A stretch of DNA of 64,000 bases. Source: Neovahlkampfia damariscottae. Taxonomy: Eukaryota > Heterolobosea > Selenaionea > Neovahlkampfiida > Neovahlkampfiidae. Numbering within the stretch: the first letter of the stretch is position 1; the number at the start of each line of letters is the position of its first letter. The notes below the pieces were generated by a model that worked only from the letters and a program-made list of their open reading frames with translations, was not told the origin of the DNA and did no database searches. This document shows, piece by piece, positions 10,934-22,883 of the stretch. The translations under genes were made by a program, and so were the position numbers. The stretch is taken from NCBI GenBank assembly GCA_016618085.1, contig JABLTG010000025.1, positions 86,809-150,808 on the forward strand, in the 5' to 3' direction.

Positions 10934-13900
10934 ATGGTATACTTTCAAATTCAACTAAACGATGTAGATATTGTCAAAGGATTAATTTCCACAATAAACG
11001 ATGAAGATCCAAAAATCAAAGAAGAAATTCATCAATCTCTTTGTAAAATCGGAAGCAAAGAACCTTTAATGGTTTTAAGTAAATCTTTGGCATTTATGAA
11101 TGGTGGCTCAAGATCAGATAAACAACACAGAATTTGTGTCATGAAGGTTATTTCAGAAGTTATTGACAAAAACGACTTTAAATGGACAAAAGAAATTGGA
11201 GAAGCAATGATTATCATGGCATCTCAAGAAATGATCGCTGAGTCAAGTATTGATCATGTTTGGCAAGAAGCTTCTTCAAAAGTTTTAATTTCCATGGCTA
11301 GAATTGCTCCAAAAAAAGTTGCAACAGAATTGTTAGATTATTTACCAGCAAATACACCACCACACTATTTTGTCATAAAGACACTTGGTGACTTTGCTTA
11401 TAATTATCGTATTTTTTTTTTTTTTTTTAAATTTTTAGCAACTTCTTTTTTACCTCATTTGAAAGAAATTTTAACAAGAACATTACCAATTCTTGCCATG
11501 TTGAAACATGATAATCTTAGATGGGTTTTTGCTGCTGCCATTGGAAGGTGGGCTGAAGCTGTAATTGTTGCAACAAATGATACAGAAAATCCAACTCCAA
11601 TTCCAATTAGTGAATTTTCAGCTCAAATGGATACTGCTTTAAAACACATTCACAAAGAGTGGTTACTCAAAATGTCTTCAAAGTAAATACCCAAAAAAAA
11701 TTAAAATTAACAACAGAATTCGTTTGGCTTCAGCTGAAGGTATTGGATATATGGCTCATATCATTGAAAAAGATCATATTGAAGAACAATTAGATGGCTT
11801 AATTGCTTCATTTTTGAACTTAATAGGAAAAGAACTCAAAGAACAACAAGCTGTGACAATTGGACTATCAAATCTTATTGAATCTGTAATTAGAAGTACA
11901 CCTGATTCACTTATAACTCATGTTGATATTTTGTTAAAAACTTTTCAAACATACATTAATAGTCTTAATAATGCAAGTTCACCAAACTCAATAAAAAATA
12001 GAGAAGCTTATTTAAGATGTTATGAGTTACTTGGAAGACATTACCCGGATAAAGTAATTACATGGCTCATTAAACAATTTGATAATTCAGCCACCAATGT
12101 TAAAATTGCGACATTATCAATTTTAAGACATTTAGTGAATAAACTCAAAAAAGAATTATCCACTTATAAAGAATTAATTGTTGGTGGCGTTAAACTTGTT
12201 ATCAAAATTGATGACAACAGAGTAAATCTTTAGAAATAGTTTAATCTTTTTTAAGGCACGTCTAGAATTGTTGAAATTAATTTGTGAAATGGGAAAAAGA
12301 GGTTATTTATCAAAATTAGGTGGAACTGATTTACTTGCTGTTGTAGTTGATGCTGCTTCAATAACAGATAAACAAATTTCAAGCTTTGATAAAAAAAATA
12401 AAAAAGATGGAAATTATCCACCAAACATGACTGCTTTGCATGAAATCAGAGATGAAGCTGATAAAATTCTTTTTGGATTTTCAGAAGCAAATATGAGTGA
12501 AAAATTAGACAAAGTGTTTTGGCCATTCCTTTTTGAATTTTTCAATGAAGGAAAACATACAGCAGCTTTTGGTATTTTAGCAAAAATTGCAGCTGATGTT
12601 GCAAAAAGAAAAAAAGAAGATGAAGATTTTATGATTGATTTTACAGCTCAAGTCAACTTACCAAAACCACATCAAATTTTAACAAGATTGTTAACTATGT
12701 TACATGAACCATATGCAAGAAATCAAAATGGAGTTAATATCCTCAGAGCTTTATATTGTTTATCACCTTTATTCCATGAAGAAGTTATTGAAGTTTGGGC
12801 AAAACTTTTACCAGAAATGAAAAAATATATTGATGGTAAAAAAAAAACTAAAATTAAAAATTCTAAAAGATGAAACAAATTTTGCACTTGAACATTGGGA
12901 AAATATGATTTTACAATTAGTTAGGGCAAGTGTAGTTGCTGTTGGAGATGATGAATGGTCAGTCAAACTTGGAAATGCATTCATTCAATCAGCACCTTTA
13001 TATTCAGGAGATGAAGCAACAAAAAAAATGTTGTTAAGTATTATTGGACTTGGTAAACAAATTATTGATCATTTATTCTTTAGTTATACAAAAAACAAGT
13101 CTCAAAGAATTTGTTTTTAATGCAATTACTGATTTATTTTTTGCAACAGATCATACAAATGAAGAAGAAAGATTAGGATGTGCTAGAGGTTTAGGTCAAG
13201 CTGCATCTGTTCACACTGACGCAGTTTTAAATAATCTTCAAACTGTCATGAAATCATCAATCAAAACTAGTGGATTCTTTTATACATTAAAACCTACTGA
13301 TATCACATCTGGATGTAAAGCATCAGCACTTTTAGCTTATGGGTATATTGCGATGCTAATTCCAATAAACTTAATTCCTTCAAGAATGGAAGTGTATATC
13401 ATTCAAAACATCACACCAACATTGAAAACAGAAAAATATCCAGAAATTAAAGAAAATGGATTAAAAGCTTTAAATTTAGTAGGACAAGCAGTTCATCCAA
13501 ATAGAATGCCTGATTATACATTGAAATCACGTGATGAATTAATCACATTGATTTTATCATTAATTGGAAAAAGTGTGAAAGATTCAAATATACATGCATT
13601 AAGAAAATATGGATTAGAAGCATTGGCAACATTAATCAAATTACCACCAAGATTAGATTCAAAACTTCAAGCAACCATTTTAGAAAAAACTTTATTTCTT
13701 TATTCAGTAAAAGTTGAAGGAGCTGGTGATGTTACTGAAGATGTCATTTTAGAAAATTTGAATTTAATGTTATTTTCAATTTTACATATTGAATTAAAAG
13801 AAACAAATTTAAATGATTTATTGTTAGCTTTGGAACCATTTACCAAACATAAAGATGTTAAACAAAGAGAAAAATCAATGAACTCTTATGTTGCTTTATT

Positions 13901-16084
13901 AAAAGAATTTGCTGTTGGAATTTCAGAAGAACCACAAGAATCAAAAGAATTCACAAATTGTGGAAGGGCAATCGGAGAACTTTTACCAAGAGTAACCGAA
14001 GCTTCAGGATCAGTCAGAAGAAATGCAATTGACGCAATTTATCTCTTATTAAGAATTCATTATTATTTAGAAAAAGAAGGATCTGATTTACCTGCATCTA
14101 TTAAAAAGATTGGACCTTTAAGAGCAGAAATTGAAAATGCTTCAGAAAATGAATTATTGGATATTGCAAAAAAATTATCATCAATTCTTGCAGAAGCAAT
14201 TATTCCACAACATTTATCAACTTTAGTAAACACATTATTTACAACTTTGGGAGATGTTGATTTAACAGGTGCTAATGGTACTGGATTAATCTTAAATGGA
14301 TTAATTCGTTTCCGTGGGAAAGAAATGGAAACCAATTGCAATAGTTACATCAAAACTATCTTAAAAAATATGGAAACTCATTCAGCAAGAGAACCTGTTG
14401 TTTCAGGTCTTCAATATGCTGTCAGAGCTCTTGCAAGACATCACACAACATTAGTTATCAAAAATCTCATATCAGAACCAACACCACATTCATCGTAAAA
14501 TTTTCTTCTTTTTTTTTAATTCTCTTAAAAAGTGAACTTATCAAATCAATTCAAATTTTAACAACTGATGAAAAATTACTTATTAGTCTCTTAGATCATG
14601 TTTTGGATGTTATTAATAATTCACAAATTTATGATGAAAAACAAGTACCTGGTCCAACAGATGAATCAGGAAGACAAACCTTTAGAACTGAATATGCACC
14701 TACAGCATTAACTTTATCAGCAACAGCTGCTTTATCAGAGATTTTAGAAAAAGATGTTGGTGATTTTATTATGGAAAATCATGATTATTATTCAAGAATT
14801 TTATGTGCAATATTGTTACGTATTGGAACTTCAAATGAATGCACAAAAAATGCTCCAACAAAAGAAGCTCAAAAATTATTAAAAAATTTCTTCAAATGTG
14901 TTGATGAAGAAGATATCACTCAAAAACTTGAAACTGATAACATTTGGAATGATTTAGTTCACAGTAAAATGTATCCAGAAGTGATCAAAGTTATCACTGA
15001 ACTTGTTTGTCAAAAGCATGAAAAATTGATTAAAAATATCTTTGAAAACACAAAGAATTTCATTTCAAGAGGTTATTTAGGTCATAGAGGTAGGCTTTAA
15101 TTATTTAAAAAAAAATAGTGGCATCAACTTGTATTCTTGCTGTTTTACTTAAAAACATAAAGAATGATAGAGATTTAACTTATGCAACAATCAATGGTCT
15201 TTTAGGTAGAATTGGAACAGATGAACATTTTAAAGTAAAATTACCATCAATTGATGGATTATCTGGTATTGTTGTTCATCCAATTGATCAAGTAAAACAA
15301 TTCAATTGTTTAACTTTTTAAAGATGGATAAGTTTGTAACGCCTGTTGTTGGTGCTTTATTAGCTAATTTAGAAGACAAAGATGAAAATATTATTTTAGT
15401 AAGCATGAAAAGCATGAAAGAAATTTTAGAAATTGCACAAGATGAATCAGTTTCACCACTTTTAGTGAATATTTGTGTTCGTTTAAAACCATCATTTGAA
15501 AAGAAAAATCCTGTTATTCGTGATACTTCAATAGATTTATTTGGTGTCATTGCACGTTTTTCAGAAGGTGCTGTTGGTGAAAATTTGATTCAATTAATTC
15601 ATTCAAATCTTTCAACATTAATTCTTCATATGTTTGATTCAGATGCAAAAGTTGTTGCTGTAAGAAACTTTTATTATTTTTTTAAATTTTCAAGTCATGT
15701 AAAAGTTCAATCAGGAAATTAGTTGCTGTTCTTGGTGGAAAAAATATCATTGAATTATTTAATCATAAATCATTTGATGAAGATGGTGAAATTGATGGTG
15801 ATGATTTTCCACATTCACTTGCTGTTGCTTATATCAAAGATTTTCCAAACAGAGTTTCTGAATTTGTTTCTTCACTTGTTGTTTTCTTCAAATCAACATG
15901 GGGAAATATCATTGCACAATCATCATTGACAGCTGGTTACATTTTAGCAGAATGTGGTGAAGATTTAAGATCAAGAACAAATCTCAGACATACATGTTCT
16001 TCTTTAATTTCTTTATTGAGAAATCCAAATCCAAAAGTTAGAGGAAGTGTTTCAAAAATATTAGGACTTTTGTATGAAAGTTAA
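10934..16084 (+). CDS. Maestro HEAT-like repeat protein, MROH1 type
   Basis: Ten exons give 1617 residues; introns are 11409-11438, 11683-11716, 12222-12255, 12836-12869, 13053-13083, 14495-14532, 15090-15118, 15292-15323 and 15660-15694. The protein is all alpha-helical HEAT-like repeats. Family landmarks are TPPHYFVIKTLGDFA followed by a LPILAMLKHDNLRWVFAAAI-like block in the N-terminal fifth and RHTCSSLISLLRNPNPKVRG near the end. Human MROH1 (HEATR7A) is of similar length and has been linked to lysosome dynamics; whether that holds here is unknown. The start is chosen at 10934 because it sits about 50 nt after the CCAAT/ATTGG pair at 10869-10881, whereas the upstream ATG at 10882 runs into a stop. 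Confidence 0.85.
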
Positions 16085-16131
16085 AAATAAAAAGTTTAGT
16101 TTTTTTTAACCAATCGAAAGGTTTTTTTCAG

Positions 16132-17334
16132 ATGAACAAATTGGTGAGACAGTACTCTGTCAAAGTATTGAAAAATACTCCTAAAATAGTGAAATTACAA
16201 CTGAATGAAGGAAAAGAATTATCATTTTTGCCATTGTGGTTACGTGACCATTGTCAATGTTCAAATTGTATTCATCCTTTAAGTTTACAAAGAAAAATTG
16301 ATACTTTTGAAATTCTTCAAGAATCAAAGAATTTAAAAATTGAATCTTTAAAAGAAAATGATGAAGAAAATATTTCAATCAAGTGGAAATCAAATCAAAT
16401 CGAGCATGAAAGTGTGTATCCAAAAAAATTTTTAGAAAAATATTCACAAGAAAATATGAAAAAAAATTCACCTTTTTTGCATCTTTATAATGATATTAAA
16501 TTATGGAATTGCTCTTTAGAATTAAAAAATGGAATGGTTGATTACAATGAAGTGATGAAAAATGATGAAGGATTGTTCAAACTTTTGACAGTGATTAGAG
16601 AATATGGGTTTTGCATTATTAACAACACACCTATTGATTCACATAAACCAACAAGAGATTTAATTGAAAAAATTGGAAAAACAAGAAATTCTATTTTTGG
16701 TGATTTCTGGGAATTTACAGTAAGACAATTTATTCTAAATTGTTTTATTAAGGATGATGATGCTGTTGATGACACGGCATACACAAATGAGAGATTAGAA
16801 TCACATTGTGATGGTACTTATAGCTTTGATGCTCCAGGAATTCAATCATTTCACTGCATCAAAGGTGAATATAAAAATGGTGAAAGTTTCTTAGTTGATG
16901 GATTTAATGTTTGTCAACAATTGAAAAAAAAAAATCCAGAAGCATTTAAATTCTTTTCAAAATTTGATTTTCCTCATGTTTTCAATACAAGAAATAATGA
17001 AACCTATTTATTGAATAGAACTAAAATAATCAACACAGAAAATGAAGGAAATGATGTTTATTGCTTCAGATATAATAATTTAGACCGTGATATTTTAGAT
17101 TTAGATCCAAAAAATCAAGAATTATTTTATCAATATTATTCAGATTTGGCAGAAATTGTGAGATCTAATCAAAATGAAATTCGTTTCACATTAAAACCTG
17201 GAATGTTAATGTTGACAAATAACTGGAGAGTTTTACATGGAAGAGAAAGTTTTATTGGAAAAAGGACCATCATTGGATGTTACGTGAATGAAGAAGATTA
17301 TTTAAGTAAACTCTCTACATTTTTAAAAAAATAA
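16132..17334 (+). CDS. Gamma-butyrobetaine / trimethyllysine dioxygenase-like Fe(II)/2-oxoglutarate enzyme
   Basis: Exons 16132-16719 and 16753-17334 (in-frame 33-nt intron) give 389 residues. The N-terminus is basic (MNKLVRQYSVKVLKN), consistent with mitochondrial import. Residues 30-45 hold a zinc site (LRDHCQCSNCIHP) typical of the GBBH N-terminal domain. The TauD-like core carries HCDGTY (metal His-x-Asp) and WRVLHGR (second metal His and 2-oxoglutarate Arg). Removing the intron restores the conserved DFW(E)F..DD...DTAYTNE block. Family members hydroxylate gamma-butyrobetaine or trimethyllysine in carnitine synthesis; which of the two is not decidable here. It fits the lipid-oxidation genes at 22-27 kb. 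CCAAT at 16110-16114. Confidence 0.85.
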   Translation: MNKLVRQYSVKVLKNTPKIVKLQLNEGKELSFLPLWLRDHCQCSNCIHPLSLQRKIDTFEILQESKNLKIESLKENDEENISIKWKSNQIEHESVYPKKFLEKYSQENMKKNSPFLHLYNDIKLWNCSLELKNGMVDYNEVMKNDEGLFKLLTVIREYGFCIINNTPIDSHKPTRDLIEKIGKTRNSIFGDFWEFTVRQFILNCFIKDDDAVDDTAYTNERLESHCDGTYSFDAPGIQSFHCIKGEYKNGESFLVDGFNVCQQLKKKNPEAFKFFSKFDFPHVFNTRNNETYLLNRTKIINTENEGNDVYCFRYNNLDRDILDLDPKNQELFYQYYSDLAEIVRSNQNEIRFTLKPGMLMLTNNWRVLHGRESFIGKRTIIGCYVNEEDYLSKLSTFLKK

Positions 17335-17344
17335 AACCTTCGTT

Positions 17345-19762
17345 TTAAAAGACTTCTTCTTGTAATTCAATTTCTTTTGGTGATTTAACCTCTTTTTTTC
17401 TTAATACATTCGCAATTTGATTTCCAACTTTCACTGAAAGTGATTGAAAAACGAAGTAGGCTTTAGGAACAAACATCAAACTGAGAATAATAATCAAAGC
17501 TAAAAAATTTGCAATGTAAAAAATGATTGACAATGCAATGATGTCTGTTACAATGAACATAATTGGTACAGTCACTAAAAATATCAATGCCATTGAAAAA
17601 GTCTAAAAATACTCATTAGAATTTTTTTGATTCAGTACTGAAAATGAAAGAAAATGAACTTCATAGAATAATGAAGAGATTGTTCTTGAATAAATTGATA
17701 TAATTAAAGCCCAAATTAAAATCAAACATTTGTATCCAATCAAAACACCCATTACAACCGGGTCATCATCACATAAAATGAATTTTGTTGTTTCTCCGTA
17801 AGCCAAATCAAAAATTTGAGGAGGATGAACAAGAGCCCATAAAAGTAATAAAATCTAAAAATAGGTTATGGAAAATTGATTTACTGTTTGGGCGACTAAG
17901 AATACAATCAAATATCTTGCAATGTAACTATTTGATTTGAAGTTACTCTCGTTTTCTGTTGTAACTGCATTTTTACGACCATAGTATCTATAATATTTTT
18001 GATTTTTAGCGAATAAAGAACCAACAACGAAAACAAAACCATAACTGAAACTATATCCTCTGCAAAGACAAATCGTTAAATTATTGTAATTTATCAGTGT
18101 TGTTAAAATAACTGAAATCATTAGTAAAATAGAGCCAAATAATATCAATAATAAAGCCCATGGTGTCGCTTTTCTTATTGGTTGTTTTGTATAACAAGCC
18201 AAAACAAAAATCATGAAAAAAATACATATAATAATAAAACCAGAAGCAATTCCAATCACAGTATAAGTCAACCATTCTGGATATCCAGGAGTCAAAAAGT
18301 CTGTAAACAATATTAAATCCTTGAAAAATTAGTTTTCGTTTGATTGTTACTGTTTTTCCTGCATTGGAATGTGTGGTCAAATTATAATTCTCCGAAAAGG
18401 CAAAATGAACACTAAATGTAGAACGTGTAAAGTTCGTATCAAATAAATCACTTGAGACTCTAGATCTTGTAAATTGTACTTTTGTGACCCCTAATGATTC
18501 AATGAATGTCACGCTTTCTCCAATATTACTATGTTGCCCACCAAGAGCAATATCCAATATCTAAAAGTATATAAGAAGAGAATTAAGCTTACTGGAACTC
18601 CATAAGATGTATTTCCATAATAATCTCCGACTTCATATTTTCCATTTTGTAGTCTGCCAATTACAAGATCAACTCCGAGGTGATGTGTAGTATTTCCGAC
18701 CTCTTTGAATCCAATTCCAACCCATCCTGTCGCTGAAAAAAGTCAGATAATTATTTTTCTTACTGATTCCTTGTATTTCAAAATCTACATGAGTTGAGTT
18801 GTATCTCCAGTAAAGTTTGTATCGTGAGTGGAATAAATGAGATCTTTGATATTCACCATCTGTTTCATCAAATGGGTTTGTTGAATGTTGTTTAATTGAT
18901 TGATAATCGAATAATTTGGATTTGAATTTTTTAACATCTGACAAACTTTGTGGTTTTGTGAATCTTTTGTACGGAAGCAGAAGCAAAACTCTTGTTAAAG
19001 TATCTTTTTTGTTATCAAATGATTCAAGGTGAATTCCAATGGAAGTGTCTAAATTATCAATTGTTTTGTAGATTGAAGTCAAAGTTGAAAGAATTTTTTG
19101 ATTTTTTGTTAATTCAGTGAAGTGTTTCAAAGTTTTGAGTCCGAATAATAGGCGAAGTTCATTGTATTTTCGAATCTTCAGTTTTTGTTCTTGTGTTAAA
19201 AAATTGATAATTTCTTTTTTTTTCAATTTGGTGGCATTGTAAAATTTAATGTGAAGAATTTTCATTGTTAATTCATGTAAAAATAATGATGTTTCTTTTG
19301 AAAATTGATTATTTACAGTTTTTGACTGAGTTGTGAACACTGAAGGAATCCATTCATCAAAAAAAAAGGTTTCAACCAAACTTAACAACGTTTCATCAGC
19401 TCCTACAGTAATATCATCATTATTATCTAATAGACTCTTTTTTTTCATCATATTAATTCGTAATTTATGTTCATCTAAAAGTCTTGTGAAAAGACTTTTT
19501 TTCTCCGATTGATTTGGCAATAATTTTACAAGTTTCTTCAATTTTGGAATATCTAAGACTTTACTTTCAAGAGACTCTGATATAGTTAGTGAATAATTAT
19601 AAGATTACTTTGTGAGCTTTGGAAAAGATGGAAAAAATGTTTTTGTTGAAAGTTTATCGTTGAAACAGAATTTTCCTGGAATAGGTCTATTTTGTTTTCA
19701 CATCCGCTCACTAGTAGCGCTATTGTTAGCAACAGAAACAACTTCAAGTTATTGAGTATCAT
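17345..19762 (-). CDS. Seven-transmembrane class C-like receptor with DOMON ectodomain
   Basis: Seven exons (19609-19762, 18764-19576, 18593-18732, 18351-18560, 17885-18319, 17639-17854, 17345-17602) encode 741 residues. A signal peptide (MILNNLKLFLLLTIALLVSG) leads a helical region of about 260 residues. A DOMON-type beta sandwich follows, about residues 295-430 (VDFEIQG, TTGWVGIGFKEVG, HLGVDLVIGRLQNG). Then come seven hydrophobic segments, about 445-725. The third helix ends GSLFAKNQKYYRYY and the last reads MFVPKAYFVF, matching the class C 'FxPK.Y' signature. DOMON domains bind heme or sugars, so a ligand-gated G-protein receptor is inferred. The start is fixed by the signal peptide and by CCAAT at 19784-19788. 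The stop lies 10 bp from that of the dioxygenase. Confidence 0.8.
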
Positions 19763-19936
19763 TCCAACGTATTGTTGAGCCGACCAATGAGCGCAAAGAA
19801 ATTAAAAGATACGAAAAAAGAATTTTTCCGGAGAATTCAGAAAAGAACAAAAATCTTGAAAGAACAAAAAATTAGAGAAACGAAATATTAATAACTCCGA
19901 TCCAATCAAATAAAACCTTCTATTGTTCAACGACAT

Positions 19937-21771
19937 TCATTTTGGAGGAACCCATCCTCCAAATTTCTTTTCCAAAGCAATAGCAACTGCAACAGTAAGA
20001 ACATCATTTCCAGGAGCAGAAACAATTTGAATTCCAAGAGGCAAACCATTTTCATTCAATCCCAAAGGTACTTGGGTCACAGGAGTTGTCATCATGTTAA
20101 AAATGCCTTGTAAAACCCAAGAAATTGGATAAATCTTTGGTTGATTATGCTTTGGAACAGGTGTCATATAACTTGGAAAAACCAAAACAGTATCATTTCC
20201 AAGCATGTTTATCAATTTTTCTCTCATTTCTTCACCTAATTTATAATATTTTTCTAATCTTTCTGGCATTAATTTTTGAATGTATTCAATGTAACATAAA
20301 ATGATGCATGGAAGAGTAAAATCTGATTGTTGTTGATTTAAAAGTTTGTATAATTCAACAAACACATTTGGTTTACCTAAATTCTCCCAATGACCAGGTC
20401 CTCCTCTTGAATCAATTTCTAATAACGCAGCCCAAATATCAACCTTTCTTTTTTGAGATTTAATTTATTTCTTACAGCTTCTTCCATATGTTCAATTTTT
20501 TTAACATCTCTTCTAATTTCACAACCCAAATTTGTTAATTCAGTGACAACCTTTTTTTGAATGTTTACAACATCCCTTGTAAAATGCATTAAAAAAATAT
20601 CAATTTCTTCAATTGAGATGACTTTGATTTTTTTTAAATCAACATTGGAAGGATCACCTCTTATTCTTCCTTCTGATAAAATTTTTAAGAGAGGCCATAA
20701 ATCTTCAGATTTTTTGCAAATAGGTCCTGTACATAAATATTTATCAGCTTCACCATAAGTGCCTGGAAATTGTCCTTTATTTGAAATAGCCAATCCTGTT
20801 GCTTTATGTCCAAAAACACCCTATCAAAGATTTTTATTCAAAGAGAATTGTTACATTGAAGTATGCTGGTATTCTGATTGAACCACCAATGTCTGAACCA
20901 ATTCCAATCGGAGTACATCCAGATCCAACAGTACAACCTTCTCCACCTGAAGAACCTCCTGCAGTCCTTTCCAGATCATATGGATTATTAGTTCTTCCAT
21001 AAACTTCATTATTTGCTTCAATCCACATGCAAATTTCAGAAACATTTGTATTTCCTAAAATTATGAACCCAGCTTGTTTCATTAATTTAACAACATCAGC
21101 ATCTTCTTTAGAGATTTCATTTATTCTACTGACAAGTCCACTTGAATTTTTCATATCTTTCACTTGAATATTTTCTTTTATGCTACATGGAACTCCAAAA
21201 TAAGGATGTTTTTTGTATAACTCATCCAAGTTGGATGTATTTGAAATGATTTCATCGACTTTTTTGGCTTCTTTGATGGCATCTTCAAATCTTTCATTTA
21301 CCATAGCATTTAATTTTGGATTTACTTGTTTAATATGTGAAATATGTTCTTCAATTAATTTCAAGGATGTTACTCTTTTGAGTTTTAATAGATTGACCAT
21401 TTGTAATCCTGATAATCTTAAAATTTGCGGAACTTCAACATCTAAATGTGTAATTAAAATTTCTTCAACTGATGAAGTCATGACAGTGGAGCGTTTTTCA
21501 ACTAGATTCAAATTTAAAAAAAAAAAAAAAATTCACCTTTGAGTTTTAAAGTTTTGACTTTCAAATTATTTTTGTATACATCAATGGCTGTTTTCCAGTC
21601 TTTTTCATTTTCTATTGTGATCCATTCATTTTCTTCATCAAGAAAAAAGAGTTTGCAAGGAATTTTGATATATTTTTGAATAATGTCACGGAGTTTTTTA
21701 TTTTCATCAACTGAGATTCGAATAATTGAATCAGGGAAATAAATTTTGAGAGAAATACTTGTTATTAACAT
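19937..21771 (-). CDS. PB1 domain-amidase fusion (fatty-acid-amide-hydrolase-like)
   Basis: Four exons (21537-21771, 20855-21501, 20476-20820, 19937-20443) give 577 residues. Exon 1 (residues 1-78) has the pattern of a PB1 interaction domain: LKIYFPDSIIRISV, then DENKKLRDIIQKYI, then an acidic DEENEWITIENEKDW loop. The rest is an amidase-signature enzyme: SIKEN (catalytic Lys), GGSSGGEG (cis-Ser) and GSDIGGSIRIPA (nucleophile Ser), with EADKYLCTGPICK and GWVPP at the C-terminus. These enzymes hydrolyse amides, FAAH types acting on fatty-acid amides. The 35-nt intron 21502-21536 joins the domains in frame (LKLK-VEKRS). An alternative is two separate genes with the amidase starting at ATG 21483, but no promoter motif lies between them. 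Confidence 0.75.
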
Positions 21772-21940
21772 CAAACAAATCAAAATGGAATAGTGGAAGT
21801 ATTATTGGACAAAAGAACATCCAATAAAAAGGCAGTGGTAAAATATTGAAGAAAGTTTTTTTCAATTTTCTTTAAAAATAACGATGCTTTACCTTAGATG
21901 TCATTTTATGAACCTACTTTTCATTGGATAAACAAAAAAC

Positions 21941-22793
21941 ATGAGGAAAAAAATTATTTTTCCAAAACTATATAAAAACGCAAATAGTCCAAAACTATTA
22001 GAATTAATACCAAAAATTGATTTCTTCAAGAACAAAACTTCACCAATAATTACAGTTGAAAAATCAACCCATGACAAAGTCAATGTTTATGACAACAGAG
22101 CAATCAAAAACAATAAACCAACTGAAAAACCAATTCATAGTTATAAAAGGATTTTAAAAGAACCAGTTCTTCAACCAAACGCAGCTGTTTTATTATTGTT
22201 TTTTAAAAATAAAAACCAAGAAAACTCCATAGCCTTCATAGAAAGAGCAGACCGTGGTTCTCATGCTGGAGAACTGGCTTTTCCAGGTGGAAAATTAGAC
22301 TCAAATGAAACATTAGAAGAATGTGCTCTCAGAGAAACAGAAGAAGAAATATTCATCCCAAGAAGTGGAATAACAATTTTGAATCAAATTCCTTCTGTTG
22401 TTACAGTGACCACAAAAAAAAAAGTCAAAGTAAATCAATTGAATTTATAAATTCTAACTTTAAAAAAAGCCATTTGTTGGTACCTTTGATCGAAATAGCC
22501 TTAATTCATGGAGTTTTCAAACGTCTGAAGTTAAGCAAGTCATTGAAGTTTCTTTGAAAGATATCATTGAACATTTTGAAGAAAGGGGTTCTTTTTTATT
22601 CCGTCATAATGATGAGCATACTCATGAATGTAAATTTCAAAATTATCAACTAAAATCTTGTTTGACAGTTTTTGGACCAGTTTTTCATATTTCTGAAGAT
22701 ATGAAGCTTCATGGTCATAAAGAAGGAACTATATGGGGTATGACTGCAAGAATATTGACATATTTCTTGAAAGAACTTGAAGAAAATCTATGA
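21941..22793 (+). CDS. CoA-diphosphatase-type Nudix hydrolase
   Basis: Exons 21941-22429 and 22470-22793 (40-nt intron) give 270 residues. The Nudix box reads GKLDSNETLEECALRETEEE, matching G-x5-E-x7-R-E-x2-E-E. It is preceded by SHAGELAFPGG, the extra signature of the CoA pyrophosphatase subfamily (NUDT7/NUDT8), which splits CoA or acyl-CoA into phosphopantetheine and 3',5'-ADP. The N-terminus is basic and may be a mitochondrial presequence; no peroxisomal tripeptide is present (ends EENL). The gene heads a cluster of acyl-CoA enzymes. ATTGG (21923-21927) lies 14 nt before the ATG. Confidence 0.85.
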
Positions 22794-22883
22794 ACCAGAC
22801 ACTGAAGTAAACCTTTCTTTTAAATTTCCATTTGTTTTCTTATTGGTTGTTTTTGTGTGGATTTTTTATTTATCATTAAGAGA

